A stretch of 64,000 nt of DNA from positions 124,001 through 188,000 of the forward strand of contig NZ_FNBO01000004.1 of assembly GCF_900102375.1 (NCBI RefSeq). The letters run 5' to 3'. Shown here piece after piece: positions 42,079 to 50,858 of this stretch. The stretch is from Halorubrum xinjiangense. GTDB lineage: Archaea > Halobacteriota > Halobacteria > Halobacteriales > Haloferacaceae. Position numbers and translations under genes: made by a program. Numbering within the stretch: position 1 is the first letter of the stretch; every line of letters starts with the position of its first letter. Below the pieces are notes generated by a model. That model was not told the DNA's origin, searched no databases, and saw only the letters and a list, made by a program, of their open reading frames with translations.

Positions 42079-42501
42079 CTACTCGTCGTCCGACGCGTTT
42101 CGGACCGCGGTGAGGACCGGCAGCGCGCGTTTCACCTGCGCGCCGTCTTCGACGAACACCAGCGTGCGCGGCGGGTGGACCGTCTTCGGTCGAACGCGGA
42201 GGTCGACCTCACCCGCCGCCGTTGCGGCCGCGTCCGGGGCCGCGATCGCCTCGATCCGCGCGCGGTCCGGCTGGACGTACACCTCGGCGACGGGTTCGGC
42301 GGACTCGTCTCCGCCGAATTCGTCCGCCGAGTCGCCGCGCTCGCGGACGATCCGGTAGGCCAGCTCGCCGTCCGCCGTCGGCTCGACGTCGGGGTCGGCG
42401 TCGGCGACCGTCAGCCCGCGGAGGTCGCTCTCGTTGCCGGTCACCTCGGAGGCGAGCAGCTGGGCGATCCGGACGCCGTCGGTGAGACGGTCCGTGACCA
42501 T
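42079..42501 (-). CDS. Conserved haloarchaeal hypothetical protein
   Basis: A 140-residue soluble acidic protein, not recognised. It has an alpha-beta start (MVTDRLTDGVRIAQLLASEV), an acidic middle, and a strand-rich end with EVDLRVRPKTVHPPRTLVFV and GAQVKRALPVLTAVR. It starts 1 nt from the stop of the DUF2240 gene, so the two are probably cotranslated and may act together. No motif suggests an enzyme. Confidence 0.75.
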   Translation of the reverse strand: MVTDRLTDGVRIAQLLASEVTGNESDLRGLTVADADPDVEPTADGELAYRIVRERGDSADEFGGDESAEPVAEVYVQPDRARIEAIAAPDAAATAAGEVDLRVRPKTVHPPRTLVFVEDGAQVKRALPVLTAVRNASDDE

Positions 42502-42502
42502 C

Positions 42503-43003
42503 TCAGACCCCCTCCGAGTCGTCGGCGGCGCTCTGAACTCCCGTTCCGTCGACCGCGTCTGCGGCGAGCTCCTCTCGCACGTCGGCCGCGAGCCGGTCGA
42601 CCGCGGCGCCCTGCTCGCGGGCGTAGAGGACCGCGGCCGCCTCGATGGTGACCGCCAGCGCGCGCTGGCGCTCGTTGATCGCGGCGACCGCCCGCTGCTT
42701 CTCGACGCCCGCGGCGACGATGGCGTCGAGCGCGCTCTCGAAGGTTGACTGCTCGCGGAGGACGGACTCGTCCGGGGTGAACCCCTCCGGGACGGTCACC
42801 TCGGCCGGGTCGAACTGCGGGACCAGGTCGCCGTCCTCGGACGCGAGCAGCCCGCGACCGACCGCGACGTCGACGAGCCGCTTCGCCTGGTCGGGCGAGA
42901 ACCACTCCCGCTCCAGCGACAGCGCGACGACGAACTCCCCCTGCCCGAGCCGGTCCTGCGCTCGGGTCTTGAACGGGGCGGCGACGGCGACCTCCAGACT
43001 CAT
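42503..43003 (-). CDS. DUF2240-family protein
   Basis: A 166-residue archaeal protein. The N-terminal part MSLEVAVAAPFKTRAQDRLG and WFSPDQAKRLVDVAVGRGLL look like a winged-helix-type domain; FDPAEVTVPEGFTPDES follows, then a long helix-rich region (residues 90-150) that may form a coiled coil. Function is unknown; nucleic-acid binding is a guess. It is the first gene of a two-gene operon with the 140-residue protein. NhaC lies upstream with 66 nt between them. Confidence 0.8.
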   Translation of the reverse strand: MSLEVAVAAPFKTRAQDRLGQGEFVVALSLEREWFSPDQAKRLVDVAVGRGLLASEDGDLVPQFDPAEVTVPEGFTPDESVLREQSTFESALDAIVAAGVEKQRAVAAINERQRALAVTIEAAAVLYAREQGAAVDRLAADVREELAADAVDGTGVQSAADDSEGV

Positions 43004-43069
43004 GTGGAACGGACGGCCCGGCGGGCGCGTAAACGTGTCGAACGCGGGCTCGCCCGGACCGCACGGGCC

Positions 43070-44542
43070 TCAGTCGTCGCTGCCGGGCGCGGCGGCGGCG
43101 CCCTCGCTCGCCTCGGCGCCGCCGTCGGCTGGGACCGGGTTCGCGTCGATCGTGTACCCGGTCGCGGCCATGGCGAAGAGCACGAGCGGCGAGAGGAACG
43201 CGAACAGGTAGTAGGGCGCGTACTCTACGGTCGGCACGCCGGTGGCGCTCGCCATGAAGACCGCGCCCGCGTGCCACGGGAACAGCGCGCCGGTCGGCGT
43301 CCCGGCGGCCTCGACGGCGCGGGAGAGCTGGTCGGTGTCGAGTCCGAACTCGTCGTAGGTGTTCCGCAGCGTGACGCCCGGGAGAACGATGCTCATGTAC
43401 TGCTGGGAGGTGAGCGCGTTGATGAGGATCGCTGAGACGCCGGTCCCCGCGACGAGCGCGCCCGAACTCTTCACCGACGACGTGAACGCGTGGGCGATCA
43501 CCGCGAGGACGCCCGTGCGCTCCAGAATGCCCCCGAGCGACAGGGCGGCGACGACGACCGTGATCGTCCACGCGGAGCCGGTGAGCCCGCCGGTCGCGAG
43601 GAGATCGTTCACCGTCGTGGAGGACGACTCCGGCGCGGTCCCGGACATGAATATCTCCCACGCGGCGACGAAGCCGGTCCCCTGGAGGAGGATCGTCGTG
43701 AACGCGCCGGCGAACACGCCGGCGACGAGCGTCGGGAGCGCCGCGTAGCCGCGCAGCGCCAGCCCGAAGGTGACGACGAGCGGGACGAAGGCGAGGACCG
43801 TGATCGCGTATGTCTCCGTGAGCCCGCCCTGGATCTCGGCGATCCGGCCCGCCGGAATGGTCCCGCTCGTGCGCAGGCCGAGCGCGGCGAAGCCGAGGAC
43901 CGCGAGGCCGAAGGCGATCGCGGTGCCGGTCCGCATCCGGCGGATGTGGCCGTACAGGTCGGTGTTGGTGACGCCGGCCGCGAGGTTCGTGGTGTCGGAG
44001 AGCGGCGACTGCTTGTCGCCGGCGTACGCCCCCGAGAGGACAGCCCCGACCGTCATCGGCGCGGGGACGCCGAGTCCGGCGCCGATGCCGACGAAGGCGA
44101 CGCCGAGCGTCCCCACCGTGGTCCACGAGGAGCCGATGGCGAACGCGACGACGGCCGCGAGGACGGCGGCCGCCGGGAGGAACGTCGTCGGCGAGAGGAT
44201 CTCCAGCCCGTAGTACATCAGGCTCGGAATGGTGCCGGCGCTGACCCACGTCGCGATCAGCCCGTAGATGGTGAAGATGATGAGGATCGCCTGTAGTCCC
44301 ATCACGAGTCCGTTCGCGATGCCGTCGAACAGCTCGTCCCAGTCGTAGCCGAGCCACAGGCCGAACGCGCCGACGAAGGCGATACTCCAGAGCAGCGGCG
44401 GGTGCGGGTCTAAGCCGAGGACGGCCGAGCCGATACCGAGGAACGCCACGACGGCGAGGACCGGGACCAGCGCCGCCGCGAGGCTCGGGCGACGGTCCGG
44501 GTCGAGGTCGTCGTACGCCGTGGGCGTGAACGAGCGTGCCAT
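43070..44542 (-). CDS. nhaC: Na+/H+ antiporter, NhaC family
   Basis: A 490-residue membrane antiporter with about eleven to thirteen helices. Family motifs: IGSSWTTVGTLGVAFVGIG, GAVLSGAYAGDKQSPLSDTT (the conserved GAYFGDKxSPLSDTT-type motif) and SGALVAGTGVSAILINALTS. It exchanges Na+ for H+, or carries out related exchange, for pH and salt balance in halophiles. The C-terminus is acidic. It is upstream of the DUF2240 pair and divergent from the GTPase gene. Confidence 0.93.
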   Translation of the reverse strand: MARSFTPTAYDDLDPDRRPSLAAALVPVLAVVAFLGIGSAVLGLDPHPPLLWSIAFVGAFGLWLGYDWDELFDGIANGLVMGLQAILIIFTIYGLIATWVSAGTIPSLMYYGLEILSPTTFLPAAAVLAAVVAFAIGSSWTTVGTLGVAFVGIGAGLGVPAPMTVGAVLSGAYAGDKQSPLSDTTNLAAGVTNTDLYGHIRRMRTGTAIAFGLAVLGFAALGLRTSGTIPAGRIAEIQGGLTETYAITVLAFVPLVVTFGLALRGYAALPTLVAGVFAGAFTTILLQGTGFVAAWEIFMSGTAPESSSTTVNDLLATGGLTGSAWTITVVVAALSLGGILERTGVLAVIAHAFTSSVKSSGALVAGTGVSAILINALTSQQYMSIVLPGVTLRNTYDEFGLDTDQLSRAVEAAGTPTGALFPWHAGAVFMASATGVPTVEYAPYYLFAFLSPLVLFAMAATGYTIDANPVPADGGAEASEGAAAAPGSDD

Positions 44543-44712
44543 GCGCCGCTGTATTCCTTTGAAGCATAAGAACGTCTCGAAATATGAGCGAAGAAGATAA
44601 CGATCGTTCGTCTATCTTTCCGGTCGACGGCGCCGGCGGGCCTCCGTCATTCCGGCACCCGGCGCGTCCGCCCGTGTGCCGCCGTGTCGCGGCGGTCCGC
44701 GAACGGACGCTC

Positions 44713-44717
44713 TTATA
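44713..44717 (+). promoter_or_regulatory. TATA box of the NOG1-type GTPase gene
   Basis: TTATA 27-31 nt before the ATG at 44744; the in-frame ATG at 44684 lies upstream of this box and is rejected. Confidence 0.6.
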
Positions 44718-44743
44718 CGCGTCGGCGGCGAAGCCGAGGTAAC

Positions 44744-45727
44744 ATGATATTTGAGGGCCTCCCGACGACGCCCCGCGCGGAGGAACTCGTCGACAAGGCG
44801 TTCTCGCGGGCGGCGCGGGCCGGGCGCGCGAAGCGCGGCCACGAGGCGCAAGAGTCGATGCTCCGGACCGCCGGCAACGTGCTCTCGGACAACTTGGAGA
44901 ACGTCGTCACCTCGTGGCCCGACTTCGGCTTCGACGTCGACCCGTTCTACTACGAGCTCGCGGACGCCATCGTCGACGTCGACCGGCTCCGGCAGGCGCT
45001 CTCGCAGGTGATGTGGGCCAGCCGCCAGATCGAGGACCTCCGCGACGAGTACACGACGAAGATCCGCAACTCGGACGTCGACACCGCCCGCAAGCACCGC
45101 AAACAGGCGTTCGCCCGCATGGCGGACGTGATGGACCAGATCGAAGACGACCTGCGCTACATCGGCGACTCGCGGGACCAGCTGAAGGTCCTCCCGGACG
45201 TGAAGACGGACGAGCCCGCAATCGTCGTCGCCGGCTACCCGAACGTCGGGAAGTCTTCGTTTGTCAACCGGGTCACCCGCGCGTCCAACCGGATCGCGGA
45301 GTACCCGTTCACCACGAAGGACGTCCAGATCGGTCACTTCGACCGGAACCACGTCCGCTACCAGATCGTCGACACCCCCGGCCTCCTCGACCGGCCGGAA
45401 GACGAGCGCAACGACATCGAGCGACAGGCGGTGAGCGCCCTCGAACACCTCGCGGACGCCGTCGTCTTCGTCATCGACCCCTCCGGCGACTGCGGCTACC
45501 CCCTCGACGTCCAGCTGGAGCTCCGCGAGGAGGTCCGCGAGCTGTTCGGCGCGGACGTGCCGCTGCTCACCGTGGCGAACAAACACGACCGCTTCGAGGC
45601 GGTCAAAGCGGAGTCCGTCGATGCGACGATGAGCGTCACGGAAGACGAGAACGTCGAGGACGTCCTCGATATGGCGGTCGACGCCGTCGGCTACGAACCC
45701 GACCTCCCCACGCGCGACGGGGAGTAG
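44744..45727 (+). CDS. NOG1-family GTP-binding protein
   Basis: A 327-residue OBG-class GTPase related to eukaryotic nucleolar NOG1, a large-subunit assembly factor. The N-terminal helical domain (residues 1-160) is followed by G1 VAGYPNVGKSSFVNRVT, switch I/G2 EYPFTTKD, G3 QIVDTPGLLDRPED and G4 LLTVANKHDRFE. Probably acts in archaeal ribosome biogenesis. The protein begins at MIFEGLPTTPRAEELVDKAF, the conserved start. Confidence 0.94.
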   Translation: MIFEGLPTTPRAEELVDKAFSRAARAGRAKRGHEAQESMLRTAGNVLSDNLENVVTSWPDFGFDVDPFYYELADAIVDVDRLRQALSQVMWASRQIEDLRDEYTTKIRNSDVDTARKHRKQAFARMADVMDQIEDDLRYIGDSRDQLKVLPDVKTDEPAIVVAGYPNVGKSSFVNRVTRASNRIAEYPFTTKDVQIGHFDRNHVRYQIVDTPGLLDRPEDERNDIERQAVSALEHLADAVVFVIDPSGDCGYPLDVQLELREEVRELFGADVPLLTVANKHDRFEAVKAESVDATMSVTEDENVEDVLDMAVDAVGYEPDLPTRDGE

Positions 45728-45766
45728 TCAGGCTGCGCGGTCGGCGCACGTACGCTGAAAAACGGG

Positions 45767-45813
45767 TTCTCTCGCGGCGCTACGCCTACTGATTCTCTCG
45801 CGGCGCTACGCCT
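45767..45813. repeat. 21-nt direct repeat spanning the stop codon of the SIMPL gene
   Basis: TTCTCTCGCGGCGCTACGCCT at 45,767-45,787 and again at 45,793-45,813, offset 26 nt. The right copy covers the TAG of the minus-strand gene; the left copy is a duplicate of that gene end. Confidence 0.93.
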
Positions 45814-46552
45814 GAACCGCCTCGTACACGACGTTGACCGAGACACGCACGCTGACGTCGCCGGTCTCAACGGCGGTCGAGGCGCCCGCGTCGCCGCCGT
45901 CGCCGGCCGCGTCGTAGCTCTCGGTGACGTACGGCCGCGACCCCGACTGCGTCGTCGACACCTCGTAGACCCCGGAGACCTCCAGCCCGCTGGCGTTGGC
46001 GAGCGCCGCCGCGTCGTCGTCCGCGTTCGACATGGCCTGCGCGATCGCCTCCTCGCGGACCTCGCGTTCGGTCTCCTCGCTCAGGCCGAACTCGATCCGC
46101 TGGACCTGGTCTGCGCCTGCGTCGATCGCGACGTCGATCACCTCGCCGACGGCGTCGACGTCGTCGAGCTCGATCGCGTACTGGTGGACGCCCTCGTACC
46201 GAGTCCGGTTCGGGTCCTCGCGGGTCTCGTAGCTCTCGCGGACGTCGTACCGCTCAGTCCGGATCGCGTCGTCGCCGAGCCCCCAGTCGGTCAGCGCCGT
46301 CCGGAGCGCCTCCTCGTCGGCGGCCAGCTCGTCGCGCACGGCCGCCGCGTCGTCGCCGGTCGCGGTGACCGCCACGCGGAGAGTGGCGCGGTCCGGCGCC
46401 GAGGTCGCCTCGCCCGTCGCCGTCACGTCGATGCTCCGTTCCAGTTGCGCCTCGTCGCCGTCGGTCGGCGTCGCGGTGCCCGCGAAACCGGAGCAGCCGG
46501 CCAGCGCGACGAGCGCCGCGATACCGATGAGTGCCGTCAGTCGCCTGTTCAT
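45806..46552 (-). CDS. SIMPL-domain (DUF541) lipoprotein
   Basis: A 248-residue secreted lipoprotein: lipobox ALAGCSG with Cys20 after a hydrophobic start, then a Thr/Asp linker. The SIMPL domain covers about residues 40-245: SIDVTATGEATSAPDRATLRVAVTAT, IRTERYDVRESYE and VSVRVSVNVVYEAVQA. Members form oligomeric cages outside membranes; the function is mostly unknown. It is 60 nt downstream of the FNT-Usp gene on the same strand and may be cotranscribed. Its stop codon lies in a duplicated 21-nt segment. Confidence 0.9.
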   Translation of the reverse strand: MNRRLTALIGIAALVALAGCSGFAGTATPTDGDEAQLERSIDVTATGEATSAPDRATLRVAVTATGDDAAAVRDELAADEEALRTALTDWGLGDDAIRTERYDVRESYETREDPNRTRYEGVHQYAIELDDVDAVGEVIDVAIDAGADQVQRIEFGLSEETEREVREEAIAQAMSNADDDAAALANASGLEVSGVYEVSTTQSGSRPYVTESYDAAGDGGDAGASTAVETGDVSVRVSVNVVYEAVQA

Positions 46553-46612
46553 ACGCGCACCGTCGCTCCGGACCCACGTATAAGTCGCCGATAGCACAAA
46601 GAGCCGTTTTCG

Positions 46613-48877
46613 CTATCGGCCGTCGTCGTCCGCTTCATCGTCGCCCGCCTCGTCGTCGCCCGCCTCGTCGTTGCCCGCCTCGTCGTCCGCTTCGTCGGCG
46701 GCCTCGTCGTCCGCTTCGTCGGCGGCCTCCTCGTCCGCGACGTCGTGATCCACGACGTACGTGTCGTCGAGGTGAGGCTGCTCGTCCTCGGGGCGGTCGT
46801 CGACGTCCCCGGCCGTCTCGTCGTCGTCGGCCTCCTCGCTGTCGTCGAGGGCGGCGTCGACGGCGGCGTCCGCGGCGTCGGTTCTGCCGTTCGAGGCCTT
46901 GCCGTCGTCGCTCCCGGCGTCCTCGAGGGGGGCGCCGTCGAGGGGAGCGTCGTCGCTACCGGGATCGCGGTTCTCGACCGCCCGCACGTCGGTGCCTTCC
47001 GACCGTTCCGGGTCGCGCTCGACGCCGCCCGACATGTCGGTGGCGCGGCGACCGGATCCGAACAGCCGCTCGCGAAGCGATCGGGTGCTGGGGCGCTCCG
47101 TGAGCAGGACCGAGGCGTCAACGTCGTGAATGACATCGAGATGCAGGGAGTTCGAGACGAGCCGCGAGAGCAGCCCCTTCTCCGTGGCGCCGATGATGAC
47201 GAGGGTCTTGTCGCCGGCGGCCCGGCAGATCCCATCCTCCACGTCGCCGCCGTCGTCGACGACGAGCTCCGCGCCCTCGAGACCGTGTTCCGCCGCCCAG
47301 TTGGCGAGGAACGCCTCGCCTCGGCCCTTGTCCTCCGGCCCGTCGACCACGTGGAGCAGCGTCACCTCCGCGTCGGCGGTGTCGGCGAGCACCTTCGCGA
47401 CCTCCGCGCTCAGGTCCGAGTCGGGACCGCCGGAGGTCGGGATGAGGATCCGCGAGGTGTCGAGCTCGTGCTCGTTCAGGATGAGGAAGTCGCAGGGGAG
47501 CTGGTTGGTGAGCTCGTCGATGGGGCGCTCGGCGCGGGCGGCGCTCCACAGCTGGTCGTCGCCCCAGCCCATCAGCACGGCGTCCGGGCGGGTCCGGCGG
47601 GCCATGTTGAACACCTCCTCGAACGAGCGGTGCGAGACGACCGTGGAGGTCGACACCTCGACGTCGTAGTCGGTCGCGGTCGACCGGAGGTTCGCCATCC
47701 CCTCCGCGGAGACGTCGGCGATCCGCTGTCCCGCGTCCCCGGAGGACAGCGACATGCGCTCGGGCGCCTGAACGACGTGGACGATGTGGACGACCCCCTC
47801 GTCGTGGCTGCTCGCGAGCCGCGCCGCGAGCTCGACTATCGGCTCGTCCGTCCGGGGGTTCGTGATCGGCACCATGACCCGGTATCCCTCGCCCGCGAAC
47901 AGCGTCGCCTCGGTGGCGTCCAGAATCGGGACGTACGAGCGACCGGCCGCGCGGCCGAAGGCCCACTCGGGGACCGTGAGGCGGCGGCTCACGCCCTCGA
48001 AGCGCGCCTCTTCGAGGCGCTCCTCGCTGGTCTGGAAGTAGTTGACGAGCGTGACCAACACGACTCCGCCGATGGTGTTCCCGAGCAACACCGGGATCAC
48101 GAAGCCGACGATCCCGGAGTAGAGGCTGATCTCCGCGCCGTACAGCGGAATGCTGTGCTGGAAGAAGAGGTACAACACCTCGGTGAAGGAGACGACGACG
48201 TGGAACAGGTTTCCGAGCGGGATCGCGAGGAAGGCGAGGTAGACGACGAGCATCCGCGTCACGGAGTCGGTGGAGGCGAACCCGACCCAGACGACGCCGG
48301 CGACGATGAGGCCCGCCATCGCGGCCTTGAAGAACAGCGGGACGAAGTCGACCGCGAACCCCCCCTCGGAGATGTACCGCGCCGCGTCGACGGTGTCGCC
48401 CGTGAAGACGCCGCCGTACGACAGCACGAGCGCGCCGATCCCGCCGCCGACGAAGTTGCCCGCGAGCACGATCGTCCAGTGGCGGAGGAGCGTCGGGAGG
48501 CTCGCCAGCCGTTCGAGCGTGAGCGCCACCGGCGGCAGCGTGTTCTCGGTGTACAGCTGGTAGCCGCCGATGATGATGTAGATGAACCCGAGCGGGTACA
48601 GCAGCACGCTCAGTATGGGATGCGAGTCGGTCGCCGCGGTCAGCGACGCGTACAGCATGAACGTGATCGTGATCGCCAGCCCGGCGGCGAGCCCGCTGAA
48701 GAAGAGCTCGCGGCTCCCCGAGGTCACCTCCTCGTCCGCGGCCGCGATAATCCGCTGGAATACCTCGTCGGAGGAGAAGCGGTCCCGGACGGCCTCGCCG
48801 ACCGCCGGGGCGCCGCTCCGGGACCGCTCGACGACCTCCCGCATGGAATCGTCGTCGGGTTGCTCTGAGTCCGTCAC
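46613..48877 (-). CDS. Formate/nitrite transporter (FNT) fused to two UspA domains and an acidic tail
   Basis: A 754-residue fusion. Residues about 45-285 form an FNT channel (six helices; GNFVGGGIGALVLSY and GLIVAGVVWVGFAS are family segments), which would pass formate, nitrite or similar weak acids. Two universal stress domains follow: about 325-465 (YRVMVPITNPRTDEPIVELA) and 470-600 (SRILIPTSGGPDSDLSAEVA, VIIGATEKGLLSRLVSN). The last about 130 residues are Asp/Glu/Ala repeats. Usp domains may gate the channel in response to nucleotides, which is inference. FNT proteins are usually about 280 residues. Confidence 0.88.
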   Translation of the reverse strand: MTDSEQPDDDSMREVVERSRSGAPAVGEAVRDRFSSDEVFQRIIAAADEEVTSGSRELFFSGLAAGLAITITFMLYASLTAATDSHPILSVLLYPLGFIYIIIGGYQLYTENTLPPVALTLERLASLPTLLRHWTIVLAGNFVGGGIGALVLSYGGVFTGDTVDAARYISEGGFAVDFVPLFFKAAMAGLIVAGVVWVGFASTDSVTRMLVVYLAFLAIPLGNLFHVVVSFTEVLYLFFQHSIPLYGAEISLYSGIVGFVIPVLLGNTIGGVVLVTLVNYFQTSEERLEEARFEGVSRRLTVPEWAFGRAAGRSYVPILDATEATLFAGEGYRVMVPITNPRTDEPIVELAARLASSHDEGVVHIVHVVQAPERMSLSSGDAGQRIADVSAEGMANLRSTATDYDVEVSTSTVVSHRSFEEVFNMARRTRPDAVLMGWGDDQLWSAARAERPIDELTNQLPCDFLILNEHELDTSRILIPTSGGPDSDLSAEVAKVLADTADAEVTLLHVVDGPEDKGRGEAFLANWAAEHGLEGAELVVDDGGDVEDGICRAAGDKTLVIIGATEKGLLSRLVSNSLHLDVIHDVDASVLLTERPSTRSLRERLFGSGRRATDMSGGVERDPERSEGTDVRAVENRDPGSDDAPLDGAPLEDAGSDDGKASNGRTDAADAAVDAALDDSEEADDDETAGDVDDRPEDEQPHLDDTYVVDHDVADEEAADEADDEAADEADDEAGNDEAGDDEAGDDEADDDGR

Positions 48878-49076
48878 TGTGCTATGGCACTGGGGCCGCG
48901 TTAAAAAGTACTTCCACTTTCGTCATGCGCCGTAAAAACCGACGATACCAAAGTTCTGGCGCGGCAGGAACGGTTCATTTTCACGTTTATCGGAGAAACA
49001 ATAGAGATCAGTCGGTCGTTGTTCACGCCGAGGGCAGAGACGCGTTCTGTCGCTGTCCGGCGCGTTCGATCGTCGG

Positions 49077-50369
49077 TTAGGAGCGACTGACCGCCACGAG
49101 CCGGACCTCCACCTGTACGTCCTCGTCGATCGTCGTCTCGATCCGACGGTCGAGGGCCCGGGCGATTTCCTCCGCACCGATGCCCGGGGGCGCCCCGACG
49201 GTAACCACCACGCGTTCGGTGTTGCGAGGCGGTAGCGTCCCCTCGCGCTCGACCTCGAGTTCGATCAGCTCCGTCCCGAAACCCATCGCGTCTAGCTCGT
49301 CGTTAACGGCGGTCCGGATATCGGCCTCGGTCGTCGAGGCGACGTACGAGTCGTACGTGACCCCGCCGAGGAACACCGACAGCACGGCGATTGCGACGAA
49401 GAGGGTCGCGGCGCGCTTCACGAATGCCGAACGCGCGTCGTCCTCGCGAAACCACCGCTGGGGTCGGTACCCCTCGTACCACAGCATCACCAGCGCGGAG
49501 AGGTTGATCGAGAGAGTGTTCACCGCGACGATCACGCTCGCACCGACCACGAGCTGCGGGATCACGAAAGCGATCCCGATGCCGACGGCGGCCGCCGGCG
49601 GAATGAGCGCCACCGCGATCATCACGCCGACTATCGCCTCGGAGACGCCTGTCATCAGCGAGACGATCCCGGCGACGCCGGCGCCGATCGCCACGACGAG
49701 GACGAGGACGTTCGGGGCGAGCCGCTCGGAGACCTCGGCGAGCGCGAGCGGGTCGATCCCGGGGGGAACCAGCGCGAGGGTCCGTATCGCGAACGCGAAC
49801 ACCGTTGCGGCGGCGATCGCGACGACGACCCCGATCACCTGCATCCGCACGCCGCGCCGGAACATCTCCTCGTCGTCGACGACGGTTCCGATCGCGGCCG
49901 ACATCGCGGGGCCGATCAGCGGCGCGATCACCATCGACCCGACCACGGTCGCCGGCGAGTCGAGCAGGAGCCCGGCGGTCGCGATCACGGCCGAAATGAC
50001 GGTCATCAGCACGTACGTCCGGAGCCCCGACGCGAGGTCGTCGGCCTTCGCCTGCAGCTCCTCCCGGGAGATGTAGTTGCCCGCGTGATCGGCCTCCTCC
50101 TCGTACTCGTCTTCGAGCGCCTCGAACCGTCGGGAGATGACCGTCTCGGCCGCGACGATAACGGTGTAGGTACTCTCGTCGATCCCCGCCTCTCGGAGCC
50201 GTTCGAGGACGGGCTCGACGGCGGCGGTCGGCAGCGGGAACGTCGCGACCGCGGTGTACTCCCGGCCGCTCGTCTCGTCGGTGACGACGTAGTCGACGCC
50301 CTCGTCGTCGAGCGCGCGGACGACCGCCGCCCGCTTGCCCGCCGGAATCATGACCTGAACGAGTCGCAC
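49077..50369 (-). CDS. DUF389 (TIGR00341-type) membrane protein
   Basis: A 430-residue protein with a cytoplasmic N-terminal domain (residues 1-110, VRLVQVMIPAGKRAAVVRAL) and about nine helices. Family motifs: ISREELQAKADDLASGLRTY, DSPATVVGSMVIAPLIGPAM and GVSEAIVGVMIAVALIPPAAAVG. A C-terminal soluble part (TYDSYVASTTEADIRTAV and onward) follows. Function of the family is unknown. GTG start is supported by the TATA element 25-30 nt upstream. Confidence 0.92.
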   Translation of the reverse strand: MRLVQVMIPAGKRAAVVRALDDEGVDYVVTDETSGREYTAVATFPLPTAAVEPVLERLREAGIDESTYTVIVAAETVISRRFEALEDEYEEEADHAGNYISREELQAKADDLASGLRTYVLMTVISAVIATAGLLLDSPATVVGSMVIAPLIGPAMSAAIGTVVDDEEMFRRGVRMQVIGVVVAIAAATVFAFAIRTLALVPPGIDPLALAEVSERLAPNVLVLVVAIGAGVAGIVSLMTGVSEAIVGVMIAVALIPPAAAVGIGIAFVIPQLVVGASVIVAVNTLSINLSALVMLWYEGYRPQRWFREDDARSAFVKRAATLFVAIAVLSVFLGGVTYDSYVASTTEADIRTAVNDELDAMGFGTELIELEVEREGTLPPRNTERVVVTVGAPPGIGAEEIARALDRRIETTIDEDVQVEVRLVAVSRS

Positions 50370-50393
50370 GGTCCACGGTCGCACCGACGACTC

Positions 50394-50399
50394 TTATAA
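50394..50399 (-). promoter_or_regulatory. TATA box of the DUF389 gene
   Basis: TTATAA on the minus strand, 25-30 nt before the GTG at 50369. It favours the GTG over the ATG at 50384. Confidence 0.6.
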
Positions 50400-50476
50400 G
50401 ATCGGCACGCGGCGGACCGCCCGGGCCGCGAGAAACGGAACTTTAATGCGCGAATCGCTCGCACCTCCAGCCAAGA

Positions 50477-50728
50477 ATGATCTCGCCGCTGGTCATCGAC
50501 ACGTTCCTGCTCGACTACCACCTCGGGCACGTCATACTGTTCGGGCTCGTCGTCTCGCTTCTGGGCGCCGCACCGCTGAAGTCCCAGAAGATCATCGCGT
50601 CGATCTTGGCCGGGTTTGGGGTCATCTTCCTGATGGCGCCGTACACGGCGATGCCGCCGACGTTCATCCTCCTCGGCATCCCGCTGGTCCTCGTCGGCGC
50701 GCTGCTGTGGACGATGGCCGGCCGCTGA
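50477..50728 (+). CDS. Small membrane protein (83 aa)
   Basis: An 83-residue hydrophobic protein with about three membrane segments: HVILFGLVVSLLGAAPL, IIASILAGFGVIFLMAP and TFILLGIPLVLVGALLWTM. This is a conserved-looking haloarchaeal type; no function is known. An AT-rich TTTAATG near 50,441 is a candidate promoter. It precedes homoserine kinase by 130 nt. Confidence 0.7.
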   Translation: MISPLVIDTFLLDYHLGHVILFGLVVSLLGAAPLKSQKIIASILAGFGVIFLMAPYTAMPPTFILLGIPLVLVGALLWTMAGR

Positions 50729-50858
50729 GGTCGACACCAGGAAACCGCCCGCCTCTCCCTTTCTCTCTCCGCTCCGCCCCGTCGGACGACCGCGACCGCG
50801 TCCGCCGTCGCGCTGTTCGATCCCGCTCCTTTTTGCCCCCCGAGGGACACTCCCCGCC

